The notes under the pieces: model-generated
Database searches by the model: none
The model's input: the letters and a program-made list of their open reading frames with translations, nothing else
What the model was told of the DNA's origin: nothing
Assembly (NCBI GenBank): GCA_030263385.1
Contig: SZOX01000010.1
Location: 1-64,000 of the forward strand
Direction of reading: 5' to 3'
Length of the DNA: 64,000 nt
Source of the DNA: Zeimonas sp003577305
GTDB lineage: Bacteria; Pseudomonadota; Gammaproteobacteria; Burkholderiales; Burkholderiaceae_E
Position numbers and translations under genes: made by a program
Shown: positions 18,467 through 27,285 of the stretch, piece by piece
Layout of the letters: the number at the start of each line of letters is the position of its first letter
Position numbering within the stretch: position 1 is the first letter of the stretch

Positions 18467-19701
18467 TTCGTCAGCTCCGAAAAGGGCAGAAAACGCACGA
18501 TGTCGCCGCGCGCGATCGGGTGCTGCGGCGGATTGTCGATCAGCCCGTCGCCCCAGACGGTGGAGGTGAGCACCGCGGAACTCTGGTTCGGGAACAGGTC
18601 GAGCCCGCCGCCCGCGTTGATTTTCGCCCGGAGGAACTCGCGCCGGCGATCGGGTTTCGACCAGTCGAAGTCGGCGCGCATCGGCAGCGCGCGCGGCGCC
18701 ACTTCCGCCATGCCCTGCAGCCGCTGCACGAACGGGCGCACCAGCAGCAGGAACGTAACGAAGCTCGACACCGGGTTGCCGGGCAGGCCGATGAAGTGGG
18801 CGATGCCCTCGCCGGGCGTGCCGCGGCGCACGCGCCCGTAGGCGAGCGGCTTGCCCGGCTTGATCGCGATCTGCCACATGCGCAGTTCGCCTTCGGCCTC
18901 GACCGCGGGCTTCACGTGGTCTTCCTCACCCACCGATACGCCGCCCGAAGTGACGATCAGGTCGTTGCCCTGCGCGGCGCGGCGCAGCGCCTCGCGGGTG
19001 GCAGCCAGCGTGTCGGGCACGATGCCCAGGTCGGCCAGTTCGCAGCCCATCGCGCGGATCAGCGCGCCCAGCACGTAGCGGTTGCTGTTGTAGATCGCGC
19101 CGGGGCGCAACGGTTCGCCGGGCATTGCCAGTTCGTCGCCGGTGAAGAAGCACCCCACGCGCACCGGCCGGTGCACCGGCAGGCTCGCCAGCCCGACCGA
19201 AGCGGCCAGGCCGGTGGCCTGCGCAGTCAGCCGCGTGCCGGCTGCGAGGATCACGCTTCCGCTGCGGATGTCTTCGCCGGTGCGCCGGATCCATTCGCCC
19301 GGCGCCGGACACTGCGAGAACGACACCGTGTCGCCCTCGACGACCGCCATCTCCTGCATCACGATCGCGTCGGCGCCATCGGGGACCAGGCCGCCGGTGA
19401 AGATGCGCGCGGCCTCTCCCGGATTCAGCGGCCGGCCCACGTGGCCCGCCGGAATGCGTTGCGCAACCGGCAGCTTCACCGGATGCCCGGGCGCCGCCTG
19501 CAGCAGGTCGGCGCGGCGCACCGCGTAACCGTCCATCTGCGTGTTGTCGCGTGGCGGCACGTCGAGTGTGGAGCGCAGGTCGGCGGCCAGCACGCGCCCG
19601 GCAGCCGCCGCGGTGTCGACGGTCTCGACTTCGCCGATCGGCACGGCCTGCGCGAGCAGTGCGGCGAGCGCCTCATCGAACGGCAGCAATGCGGGCTTCA
19701 T
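18463..19701 (-). CDS. moeA: molybdopterin molybdenumtransferase MoeA
   Basis: A 412-residue MoeA, which inserts molybdate into adenylated molybdopterin. The N-terminal domains include PPRDNTQMDGYAVR and IFTGGLVPDGADAIVMQE. The central MogA-like domain has GDELAMPGEPLRPGAIYNSN and VTSGGVSVGEEDHVK, and GLPGNPVSSFVTF follows. The C-terminal domain starts around 335. It overlaps mobB by 29 bases and moaD by 4, so the operon is tightly coupled. Confidence 0.97.
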   Translation of the reverse strand: MKPALLPFDEALAALLAQAVPIGEVETVDTAAAAGRVLAADLRSTLDVPPRDNTQMDGYAVRRADLLQAAPGHPVKLPVAQRIPAGHVGRPLNPGEAARIFTGGLVPDGADAIVMQEMAVVEGDTVSFSQCPAPGEWIRRTGEDIRSGSVILAAGTRLTAQATGLAASVGLASLPVHRPVRVGCFFTGDELAMPGEPLRPGAIYNSNRYVLGALIRAMGCELADLGIVPDTLAATREALRRAAQGNDLIVTSGGVSVGEEDHVKPAVEAEGELRMWQIAIKPGKPLAYGRVRRGTPGEGIAHFIGLPGNPVSSFVTFLLLVRPFVQRLQGMAEVAPRALPMRADFDWSKPDRRREFLRAKINAGGGLDLFPNQSSAVLTSTVWGDGLIDNPPQHPIARGDIVRFLPFSELTK

Positions 19702-20194
19702 GGATGCGATCCAGGTGGTCGATGATGAAGTCGACGATGGTGTCGGGCCGGTTCAGGTCGAGCAGCGGCAGCCGGGTCTCGATCGGCACGTCGGCCGCGA
19801 CCGCGACGATGTCGGGGTCGCCGGGGTGCAGCATCGGCTTGCCGAGTTTCGGGCGGCACACCTCGAGCTTGGGGATCGACGCGTGCTTGTAGCCTTCGAC
19901 CAGCACCAGGTCGCACGGCGAGAAACGCTGCAACTGCTCGTGCAGCGACGGCTCGGGTTCGTTGCGCAACTCGTGCATCAGCACCCAGCGCTGGTCGGAG
20001 GTAATCAGCACCTCGGAGGCGCCGGCCTCGCGATGGCGATAGGAGTCCTTGCCCGGCTTGTCGATGTCGAAGGTGTGGTGCGCGTGCTTGATCAGCGACA
20101 CGCGCAGGCCCCGCAGCACGAAGCGCGGGATCAGCTGCTCGATGAGCGTGGTCTTGCCCGAGCCGGAATAGCCTGCGAAGCCGAATACTCTCAT
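19673..20194 (-). CDS. mobB: molybdopterin-guanine dinucleotide biosynthesis protein MobB
   Basis: A 173-residue P-loop GTPase. Walker A is GYSGSGKTTL at residues 8-17; LIKHAHHTFDIDKPGKDSYRH and LVLVEGYKHASIPKLE are family marks. MobB assists MobA in making the MGD form of the cofactor; mobA is not in the window. It is the first gene of the cofactor operon. The 114 bases between it and thrC are the likely place for a promoter, though transcription could continue from thrC. Confidence 0.95.
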   Translation of the reverse strand: MRVFGFAGYSGSGKTTLIEQLIPRFVLRGLRVSLIKHAHHTFDIDKPGKDSYRHREAGASEVLITSDQRWVLMHELRNEPEPSLHEQLQRFSPCDLVLVEGYKHASIPKLEVCRPKLGKPMLHPGDPDIVAVAADVPIETRLPLLDLNRPDTIVDFIIDHLDRIHEARIAAVR

Positions 20195-20308
20195 GTCGCA
20201 CCAAGCGTACCCGATGCAGTGTAGCGCGGCCTCGGTAACCTGCCGCGCGCAGGGGCTCGGCGGACCGGCCGGCGGCGCCTGGCGGCGCCCGGGGGCACGC
20301 GCCGCGGC

Positions 20309-21721
20309 TCAGCCGCCGCAGCGCTCGGCGATGTAGCGCTGCAGCGCGCCCACGTCGACCGCCATGCGATCGAAACGCTGCGGACGTGCTTCCAGGTTTT
20401 CGAAGCCGGGCGGGCGCGGCGCATCCTCGCCGATCGCCTCGCGGATCGTGTCGGCGAACTTGGCGGCCTGCGCGGTCTCGAGGCAGAGCATCGGCACGCC
20501 GGGTTCGCGCCAGCGCTGCGCCACCCGGTAGCCGTCGGCGGTGTGCGTGTCGATCGTGACACCGTAGCGCGCACGCACCTCGCGGATCGTCGCGAGACGG
20601 TCGGCGTGGCGGCTGCAGCCCGAGGCCAAGCCGAAGTCGGGGAGCCGATCGAGCTCGGGGGTGCCGGCAAGGTCGAATTCGCCGCGCTCGTCGAGCACGC
20701 GCCACAGCGCGGCCACGCGCCCCGCGTCGGCGCCGGTCAGGTCGTAGACGAAGCGCTCGAAGTTCGATGCCTTCGAGATGTCCATCGACGGGCTGCTGGT
20801 CTGGTGCGTCTCGGCAGTGCCGCGCGGCCGGTAGCGGCCGGTGCGGAAGAACTCGTCGAGCACGTCGTTCTCGTTGGTGGCGACCACCAGCCGCGAGACC
20901 GGCAGGCCCATCATGCGCGCGATGTGGCCGGCGAGCACGTTGCCGAAGTTGCCCGAAGGCACCGCGAACGACACCGGCTGCGAGTCGTCTTGGGTGGCCG
21001 CGAAGAAGCCCTTGAAGTAATAGACCACCTGCGCGACCACGCGTGCCCAGTTGATCGAGTTGACCGTGCCGATCGCGTAGCGCTGCTTGAAGGCGAGGTC
21101 GTTCGAGACCGCCTTCACCATGTCCTGGCAGTCGTCGAAGACGCCGTCGACCGCGATGTTGAAGATGTTCGGGTCGTCGAGCGAGAACATCTGCGCCGCC
21201 TGGAACGGGCTCATGCGCCCGTGCGGCGAGAGCATGAACACGCGGATGCCGCGCCGTCCGCGCATCGCGTATTCGGCGGCGCTGCCGGTGTCGCCCGAGG
21301 TGGCGCCGAGGATGTTCAGCTCGCGCCCCTCTTTCGCGAGCACGTACTCGAACAACTGGCCGAGCAGCTGCATCGCCACGTCCTTGAAGGCGAGCGTGGG
21401 GCCGTTGGACAGCCGCAGCAGGTGCAGGCCGGGCTCGAGCGTGTGCAGCGGCGTGATCTCGGCCGAGCCGAAGACCTGCGCGGTGTAGGTGCGTTCGATC
21501 AGCGCGCGCAGGTCGGCTTCGGGGATGTCGTCGGCGTACAGACGCAGGATCTCGAACGCGAGCGCCGGATACGACAGCTTGCGCCAGCGCGCCAGCGTGG
21601 CGGCATCGATGCGCGGATAGCGTTCGGGCACGACCAGGCCGCCGTCGGGCGCCAGGCCGCCGAGCAGGATCTCGGTGAAGCGGGCCGGCTGCATGCCGCC
21701 GCGGGTCGACAGGTATTTCAT
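20309..21721 (-). CDS. thrC: threonine synthase ThrC
   Basis: A 470-residue PLP enzyme that turns O-phosphohomoserine into threonine. The start MKYLSTRGG is typical of the long ThrC class. PLP-lysine motif LAFKDVAMQLLGQLFEY is near residues 110-125, and the phosphate-binding LGATSGDTGSAAEYAMRG follows. Length agrees with proteobacterial ThrC (~470-480). The 25 bases between the hom stop and this ATG are almost entirely a (CGGG)6 repeat and contain no Shine-Dalgarno, so translation is probably coupled to hom. Confidence 0.97.
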   Translation of the reverse strand: MKYLSTRGGMQPARFTEILLGGLAPDGGLVVPERYPRIDAATLARWRKLSYPALAFEILRLYADDIPEADLRALIERTYTAQVFGSAEITPLHTLEPGLHLLRLSNGPTLAFKDVAMQLLGQLFEYVLAKEGRELNILGATSGDTGSAAEYAMRGRRGIRVFMLSPHGRMSPFQAAQMFSLDDPNIFNIAVDGVFDDCQDMVKAVSNDLAFKQRYAIGTVNSINWARVVAQVVYYFKGFFAATQDDSQPVSFAVPSGNFGNVLAGHIARMMGLPVSRLVVATNENDVLDEFFRTGRYRPRGTAETHQTSSPSMDISKASNFERFVYDLTGADAGRVAALWRVLDERGEFDLAGTPELDRLPDFGLASGCSRHADRLATIREVRARYGVTIDTHTADGYRVAQRWREPGVPMLCLETAQAAKFADTIREAIGEDAPRPPGFENLEARPQRFDRMAVDVGALQRYIAERCGG

Positions 21722-21745
21722 CGGGCGGGCGGGCGGGCGGGCGGG
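21722..21745. repeat. (CGGG)6 tetranucleotide repeat just upstream of thrC
   Basis: Six perfect CGGG units (CCCG in the mRNA sense) fill the hom-thrC gap, ending at the base before the thrC ATG. There is no ribosome-binding site in it. Simple repeats of this size can change length by slippage, which here would alter the spacing between the hom stop and the thrC start. Confidence 0.9.
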
Positions 21746-21746
21746 A

Positions 21747-23090
21747 TCAGTTGAGGTCTTCGAGCCGGATGCGGATCGCCTGCGAGAGCACCGTGGGCAG
21801 CGCCTCGATGCGCCCGATCGCGGCGATGATCTGGCGCTCGACCGTGCGATGCGTGAGCAGGATGATGTCGGTCTGGTTCTCGCCTTCGGCCGGTTCGCGC
21901 TGCAGCGCCGCGTCGATCGAGATGCGCGCGTCGGCCAGGATGCGCGTGATGTCGGCGAGCACGCCCGGCTCGTCGGCCACCCGCAGCCGCAGGTAGTAGG
22001 CGGTCTGCACCGCCTCGATCGGCAGGATCGGTTCGTCGGAGAGCGCCTCGGCCTGGAAGGCCAGGTGCGGCACGCGGTTCTCGGGGTCGGCGGTGAAGGT
22101 GCGCGCCACGTCGACGAGGTCGGCGATGACCGCGCTGGCGGTCGGCTCGGCGCCCGCGCCCTTGCCGTAGTACATCGTGTGGCCGACCGCGTCGCCCTTG
22201 ACCCAGACCGCGTTCATCGCGCCCTCGACGTTGGCGATCAGCCGGCGCGCCGGGATCAGCGTGGGGTGCACGCGCAACTCGATGCCGGCCGGCTCGCCGT
22301 CGGCGCCGTCGCGGCGCCGCGTGATGCCGAGAAGCTTGATGCGGTAGCCGAGCTGCTCGGCATAGCGGATGTCTTCGCCCTGCAGCTTCGTGATGCCCTC
22401 GACGTAGCACTTGTCGAACTGCATCGGAATGCCGAAGGCGATCGCCGACAGGATGGTGGCCTTGTGCGCGGCGTCGATGCCTTCGATGTCGAAAGTGGGA
22501 TCGGCCTCGGCGTAGCCCAGCCGCTGCGCCTCCTTCAGCACCGCGTCGAATGACAGCCCCCTGTCGCGCATCTCGGACAGGATGAAGTTGGTGGTGCCGT
22601 TGATGATGCCGGCGATCCACTCGATGCGGTTGGCGGTGAGCCCCTCGCGCAACGCCTTGATGATCGGCACGCCGCCGGCCACCGCCGCCTCGAACGCCAC
22701 CATCACGCCCTTCTTCGAGGCAGCGAGGAAGATGTCGTTGCCGTGCACCGCCAGCAGCGCCTTGTTGGCGGTAACCACGTGCTTGCCGCGCTCGATCGCC
22801 TCGAGCACCAGCGTGCGCGCGATGCCGTAGCCGCCGATGAGCTCGATCACCACGTCGATCTGCGGGTCGTTCACCACCTCGCGCGCGTCGCCCACCACGC
22901 GCACCGAGTCGCCGACGATCGAGCGCGCGCGCGCCACGTCGAGATCGGCCACCGTGGTGATCTCGATGCTGCGCCCCGCGCGCCGCCTGATTTCGTCGTG
23001 GTTGCGCCGGAGCACCTCGAAGGTGCCGCGGCCCACCGTGCCGATTCCCAGCAGCCCGACCCGTACGGGCCCGAATTTTCCGTTGCTCAT
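21747..23090 (-). CDS. hom: homoserine dehydrogenase
   Basis: A 447-residue enzyme for NAD(P)H reduction of aspartate semialdehyde to homoserine. The nucleotide site VGLLGIGTVGRGTFE is at residues ~11-25; the catalytic domain has ANKALLA, GIINGTTNFILSEM and YAEADPTFDIEGIDAAHK. A C-terminal ACT domain (~residue 365 on, LRVADEPGVLADITRIL) would bind threonine for feedback control. It lies 1 base after alaC and 25 bases before thrC. Confidence 0.97.
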   Translation of the reverse strand: MSNGKFGPVRVGLLGIGTVGRGTFEVLRRNHDEIRRRAGRSIEITTVADLDVARARSIVGDSVRVVGDAREVVNDPQIDVVIELIGGYGIARTLVLEAIERGKHVVTANKALLAVHGNDIFLAASKKGVMVAFEAAVAGGVPIIKALREGLTANRIEWIAGIINGTTNFILSEMRDRGLSFDAVLKEAQRLGYAEADPTFDIEGIDAAHKATILSAIAFGIPMQFDKCYVEGITKLQGEDIRYAEQLGYRIKLLGITRRRDGADGEPAGIELRVHPTLIPARRLIANVEGAMNAVWVKGDAVGHTMYYGKGAGAEPTASAVIADLVDVARTFTADPENRVPHLAFQAEALSDEPILPIEAVQTAYYLRLRVADEPGVLADITRILADARISIDAALQREPAEGENQTDIILLTHRTVERQIIAAIGRIEALPTVLSQAIRIRLEDLN

Positions 23091-23091
23091 G

Positions 23092-24297
23092 TCAGGCCGC
23101 GATCCGGATGAGGCCGTCCTTGCGGAACATCTCCTTGATGCCGCGCACCGCCTGGCGGATGCGCTGCTCGTTCTCGATCAGCGCGAAGCGCACGTGATCG
23201 TCGCCGTATTCGCCGAAGCCGATGCCCGGCGACACCGCGACCTTGGCGTCGACCAGCAGCTTGCGCGCGAACTCGAGCGAGCCCATCGCGCGGTAGGGCT
23301 CGGGAATGCGCGCCCAGATGTACATCGACGCGCGCGGTACTTCGACGTCCCAGCCGGCCTCCTGCAGCCCCTTGGCCAGCACGTTGCGGCGCAGCTGGTA
23401 TTTCCGGCGCGCCTCCTCGACGCAGTCCTGCGGGCCGTCGAGCGCGGCGATCGCGGCCACCTGGATCGGCGTGAAGGTGCCGTAGTCGTGATAGCTCTTC
23501 ATGCGCGCGAGCGCCGCGACCAGTTCGGCGTTTCCCACCATGAAGCCGATGCGCCAGCCGGCCATGTTGTAGCTCTTGCTCATCGTGAAGAACTCGACCG
23601 CCACTTCGCGCGCGCCCGGCACCTGCATGATCGAGGGCGCGCGATAGTCGTCGAACACGATGTCGGCGTAGGCGAGATCGTGCACCGCGATGATGTCGTG
23701 CTCGCGCGCGAGCGCGACCACGCGCTCGAAGAAGCCCAGGTCGACGCACTTGGCGGTGGGGTTGCTCGGGAAGCCGAGAATCATCATCTTCGGCCTCGGC
23801 GTGGTTTCGCGCACCGCGCGCTCGAGCTCTTCGAGGAAGTCGACGCCCGGCGTCATGCGCACCGGGCGCGTCTCGGCGCCGGCGATCACAGCGCCGTAGA
23901 TGTGGATCGGGTAGCTGGGGTTGGGCACGAGCACCACGTCGCCGCGATCGAGCGTGGCGAGCATCAGGTGCGCGAGGCCCTCCTTCGAACCGATCGTGAC
24001 GATCGCTTCGGTCTCTGGATCGATCTCGACCTGGTAGCGGCGCCGGTACCAGTCGGAGATCGCCTTGCGCAGTCGCGGAATGCCCCTGGAGACCGAGTAG
24101 CCGTGGGTGTGCGGCCGCTGCGAGGCCTCGACCAGCTTGTCGATGATGTGCTGCGGAGCCGGGCCGTCGGGGTTGCCCATGCTCATGTCGATGATGTCTT
24201 CACCGCGGCGGCGCTCGGCCATCTTCAGTTCGGCCGTGATGTTGAAGACGTAGGGCGGAAGGCGCTTGATACGCGAAAACTCGCGGGGCGAACTCAT
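23092..24297 (-). CDS. alaC: alanine-synthesising aminotransferase AlaC-like
   Basis: A 401-residue class I/II PLP aminotransferase. Features: DMSMGNPDGPAPQH near the start, LVPNPSYPIHIYG, FPSNPTAKC and the PLP lysine in FTMSKSYNMAGWRIGF. The N-terminus REFSRIKRLPPYVFNI matches the AlaC group, and the alaC-hom-thrC order is common in betaproteobacteria. The enzyme makes alanine from pyruvate and glutamate. It heads the operon; the 80 bases upstream are relatively A+T-rich and should hold promoters for this and for the divergent gene. Confidence 0.93.
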   Translation of the reverse strand: MSSPREFSRIKRLPPYVFNITAELKMAERRRGEDIIDMSMGNPDGPAPQHIIDKLVEASQRPHTHGYSVSRGIPRLRKAISDWYRRRYQVEIDPETEAIVTIGSKEGLAHLMLATLDRGDVVLVPNPSYPIHIYGAVIAGAETRPVRMTPGVDFLEELERAVRETTPRPKMMILGFPSNPTAKCVDLGFFERVVALAREHDIIAVHDLAYADIVFDDYRAPSIMQVPGAREVAVEFFTMSKSYNMAGWRIGFMVGNAELVAALARMKSYHDYGTFTPIQVAAIAALDGPQDCVEEARRKYQLRRNVLAKGLQEAGWDVEVPRASMYIWARIPEPYRAMGSLEFARKLLVDAKVAVSPGIGFGEYGDDHVRFALIENEQRIRQAVRGIKEMFRKDGLIRIAA

Positions 24298-24377
24298 CGG
24301 TGGACTCCGGTCAGATCATTAATGTAGCATTTTCAATGGCTTGGCGCCCTTCGCGCGAGGCCGCGAACGGAGAGCCG

Positions 24378-24749
24378 ATGAAGCTTCACGCTGCTGCGCA
24401 GACGGCACTGAACACCGTCACCGCCTACGGGCCGGGCTACGTCGAAATCAACCGGCAGCGCTACGCGCACTCGCTGCTGGTTGCACCCGAAGGCGGGATC
24501 GCCCGCTGGGAAGTCGATGCGTTCGAGGCGCTCGGGCCGGCTCACTTCGAGGCACTCCTCGCACGCGAACCCGAGCTGGTGCTGCTCGGCACCGGCGAGC
24601 GGCAGCGCTTTCCGCATCCGGGCCTCACCACTTCGCTGGCGCGCGCACGCATCGGCCTCGACGTGATGGACACGCGCGCCGCCTGCCGCACCTACAACAT
24701 CCTGATGATGGAGGGGCGCCGCGTGCTGGTCGCGATGCTGATGCCCTGA
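24378..24749 (+). CDS. Mth938-like domain protein (DUF498)
   Basis: A 123-residue protein of the Mth938/DUF498 family: ITRL-like core, LLVAPEGGIARWEV, LVLLGTGERQRFPHP and IGLDVMDTRAACRTYNILMMEGRRVLVAMLMP, the last being the most typical segment. The function of bacterial members is unknown; the eukaryotic relative NDUFAF3 assists respiratory complex I assembly. The ATG at 24378 has GGAGA upstream. It is divergent from alaC. Confidence 0.88.
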   Translation: MKLHAAAQTALNTVTAYGPGYVEINRQRYAHSLLVAPEGGIARWEVDAFEALGPAHFEALLAREPELVLLGTGERQRFPHPGLTTSLARARIGLDVMDTRAACRTYNILMMEGRRVLVAMLMP

Positions 24750-24804
24750 ACCTCGTCTGTGTTATGTTGCAGCCACACACACCGATTTGCCTGCAGAGGG
24801 TTCG

Positions 24805-25269
24805 TTGAGCGTCGCGATCGGCAGGAAGATTCCCGATTTCAGCGCCGCTTCCACCGGCGGTGAAATCAGGGCGTCGAACCTGAAGGGCCGAAAACTCGTC
24901 CTGTTCTTCTATCCGAAGGACAACACGCCCGGCTGCACCGCCGAAGCCGGCGAGTTCCGCGACAACCACGCAGCGTTCGTCGCCGCCGGCGCGGTGGTGC
25001 TCGGCGCCTCGCGCGACAGCATGAAGTCGCACGACGGCTTCAAGGCGAAACTGGGCCTGCCTTACGAACTGATCTCCGACCCCGACGAGGCGCTGTGCCA
25101 GCTGTTCGGGGTGATCAGGCAGAAGACGATGTACGGCAAGCAGGTGCGCGGCATCGAGCGCAGCACCTTCGTCATCGACGCGGCCGGCAAGCTGGTGCGC
25201 GAATGGCGCGGCGTGAAAGTGCCCGGCCACGTTTCCGAAGTGCTGGAGGTCGTGCGATCGATCTCCTGA
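24805..25269 (+). CDS. bcp: peroxiredoxin of the BCP/PrxQ class
   Basis: A 154-residue thiol peroxidase. The peroxidatic Cys lies in DNTPGCTAEAGEFRD; the resolving Cys found five residues later in E. coli BCP is absent, so this is a one-Cys-like or differently resolved type (another Cys occurs in ALCQLFG). The start is inferred as TTG at 24805 because AGAGG stands 5 bases before it; an in-frame TTG at 24787 lacks one. Length then fits BCP well. It follows the Mth938 gene by 55 bases and may be co-transcribed with phoH. Confidence 0.9.
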   Translation: MSVAIGRKIPDFSAASTGGEIRASNLKGRKLVLFFYPKDNTPGCTAEAGEFRDNHAAFVAAGAVVLGASRDSMKSHDGFKAKLGLPYELISDPDEALCQLFGVIRQKTMYGKQVRGIERSTFVIDAAGKLVREWRGVKVPGHVSEVLEVVRSIS

Positions 25270-25294
25270 TTTTCCCCTCCTGATCGATCCCGCC

Positions 25295-26926
25295 ATGCCG
25301 CTTCCCAAGCCACCGGGCAAGCCCGCCACCCTTCTCGACCTCTCCAGCGCCGTCGAGGCGCGCGCCAAGCGACCACCCGCCCCGCGGCTGCCCAAGCCCG
25401 GGCGTGCCGCCGCGCCCGAAGTCGTGCCGATGAGCGCCGCGCGGGGCGCCGGCGCCAGGCCCGCGCGAGCCGAAGCGCCCGCGAAGCCGGCACGCCCGGC
25501 GCAGGCGCCCTCCCCGGTCGTGCGCGAGCCGCGCCGCGACGCCGCGCGCCGCCCGAAGATCTTCGTGCTCGACACCAACGTGCTGATGCACGACCCGAGC
25601 AGCCTGTTCCGCTTCGCCGAGCACGACATCTACCTGCCGATGATGACGCTCGAGGAACTGGACAATCACAAGAAGGGGATGTCGGAAGTCGCGCGCAGCG
25701 CGCGGCAGGTGAGCCGCTCGCTCGACGCGCTGATCGCCGCCGGCGGCGACATCGAGGAAGGGCTCGTGCTCTCGGCGCTGGGCAACCGCGACGCGCAGGG
25801 GCGGCTGTTCTTCCAGACGCAGGCAATCGCGCCGATGCTGCCGTCGACGCTTCCGATGGGCAAGGCCGACAACCAGATCCTCGGCGTGGTCCGTGCGATG
25901 CAGGACCAGGTGCCCGACCGCCAGGTGGTGCTGGTCTCGAAAGACATCAACATGCGGATCAAGGCCCGCACGATGGGCCTGCCTGCCGAAGACTACTTCA
26001 ACGACCAGGTTCTCGAAGACACCGACCTGCTCTACACCGGCGTGCTGCAACTCCCGGACGACTTCTGGGAGAAGCACGGCAAGGGCGTCGAGTCGTGGCA
26101 GCAAGGCGGGCACACCTTCTATCGCATCAGCGGGCCGCTGGTGTCGTCGCTGGTGCTCAACCAGTTCGTCTACTCGGAAGGCGAGATGCCGCTGGTGGCG
26201 CAGGTGCGCGAGATCGCCGGGCGCACCGCGGTGCTCGAGACGCTGCGCGACTACGGACACCACAAGAACGCGGTCTGGGGAATCACCGCACGCAACCGCG
26301 AGCAGAACTTCGCGCTGAACCTGCTGATGAACCCGGAGATCGACTTCGTGTCGCTGCTCGGGCAGGCCGGCACCGGCAAGACGCTGCTCACGCTCGCCGC
26401 GGGCCTGGTGCAGGTGCTCGAGACCAGGCGCTTCACCGAAATCATCATGACCCGCGCCACCGTGCCGGTGGGCGAGGACATCGGCTACCTGCCGGGCACC
26501 GAGGAAGAGAAGATGCAACCCTGGATGGGCGCGCTCGAGGACAACCTCGAAGTGCTCGACCAGAGCGATCCTTCGGCCGGCGAGTGGGGGCGTGCCGCCG
26601 CGATCGACCTGATCCGCGGCCGGGTGAAAGTGAAGGCGCTGTCGTTCATGCGCGGGCGCACCTTCAGCAACAAGTTCCTGATCATCGACGAGGCGCAGAA
26701 CCTCACGCCGAAACAGATGAAGACGCTGGTCACGCGCGCGGGGCCGGGCACGAAGGTGGTGTGCCTCGGCAACATCGCGCAGATCGACACGCCGTATCTC
26801 ACGGAAGGGTCGTCGGGCCTCACCTACGTGGTCGACCGCTTCAAGGGCTGGGCGCACGCCGGCCACGTGGCGCTGCAGCGCGGCGAGCGTTCCCGACTGG
26901 CCGACTACGCCACCGACGCGCTCTGA
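25295..26926 (+). CDS. PIN-PhoH family ATPase
   Basis: A 543-residue protein. The first ~85 residues are Pro/Ala/Arg-rich and probably disordered. A PIN RNase-like domain follows (IFVLDTNVLMHDP near 90-100, LEELDNHKKG). A PhoH ATPase domain fills the C-terminal half, with Walker A GQAGTGKTLLTLAAG and Walker B KFLIIDEAQNLT. Such proteins (PhoH2-like) have RNA-unwinding and cleaving activity in other bacteria. The last 12 codons lie inside the left arm of a large inverted repeat; the end ERSRLADYATDAL looks native for the family. Confidence 0.92.
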   Translation: MPLPKPPGKPATLLDLSSAVEARAKRPPAPRLPKPGRAAAPEVVPMSAARGAGARPARAEAPAKPARPAQAPSPVVREPRRDAARRPKIFVLDTNVLMHDPSSLFRFAEHDIYLPMMTLEELDNHKKGMSEVARSARQVSRSLDALIAAGGDIEEGLVLSALGNRDAQGRLFFQTQAIAPMLPSTLPMGKADNQILGVVRAMQDQVPDRQVVLVSKDINMRIKARTMGLPAEDYFNDQVLEDTDLLYTGVLQLPDDFWEKHGKGVESWQQGGHTFYRISGPLVSSLVLNQFVYSEGEMPLVAQVREIAGRTAVLETLRDYGHHKNAVWGITARNREQNFALNLLMNPEIDFVSLLGQAGTGKTLLTLAAGLVQVLETRRFTEIIMTRATVPVGEDIGYLPGTEEEKMQPWMGALEDNLEVLDQSDPSAGEWGRAAAIDLIRGRVKVKALSFMRGRTFSNKFLIIDEAQNLTPKQMKTLVTRAGPGTKVVCLGNIAQIDTPYLTEGSSGLTYVVDRFKGWAHAGHVALQRGERSRLADYATDAL

Positions 26927-27285
26927 GCGCCGACGCCCGCAGGGGCCCCGCGCGAGCGGTGCGCTGCCTGTGCGGGCGAGCGCTTCCGGCCGGCCAGCAG
27001 GGGGCGGGCGCGCCACTGCAGGCAAGAGGCTTCGGCCCCGCTTCGCGGGGCTTCCGGCGTCTGCCTCGCAAATCGGCACCCGCGTCGTACGCGCTGCGCG
27101 CGGACGAGCGGGTCCCGCCGATTTGCTTTCGGCAGCACGCCGCTCGCCAATTGCCCGCAGTGGCGCGCCCACCCCCCGCTGGCCGGCCGGAAGCGCTCGC
27201 CCGCACAGGCAGCGCACCGCTCGCGCGGGGCCCCTGCGGGCGTCGGCACTCAGAGCGCGTCGGTGGCGTAGTCGGCCAGTCGGGA
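26891..27285. repeat. 395-bp nested palindrome joining phoH and the dehydratase gene
   Basis: Arms 26891-27025 and 27151-27285 are inverted copies of each other, identical at 131 of 135 positions. Each arm contains the same 36-base gene end (11 codons and TGA) plus 99 bases of flanking DNA. The 125-base centre is itself structured: a GCCCCGC-TTC-GCGGGGC hairpin near 27034-27050 and a 10-bp pair GCAAATCGGC/GCCGATTTGC (27068-27077 and 27117-27126). There is no gene in the 323-base gap between the two stops. It could act as a strong bidirectional transcription block. It resembles the two elements near 56 kb in layout but not in arm sequence. Confidence 0.92.

Noticed and set aside
24298..24377. 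Promoters for alaC and the Mth938-like gene
   Set aside because: The region is A+T-rich and must hold them, but no hexamer pair with proper spacing stood out on either strand.
26933..27249. Possible small proteins in the phoH-dehydratase gap
   Set aside because: All frames are mirror copies produced by the inverted arms, with no domain, no start signal and no coding bias.
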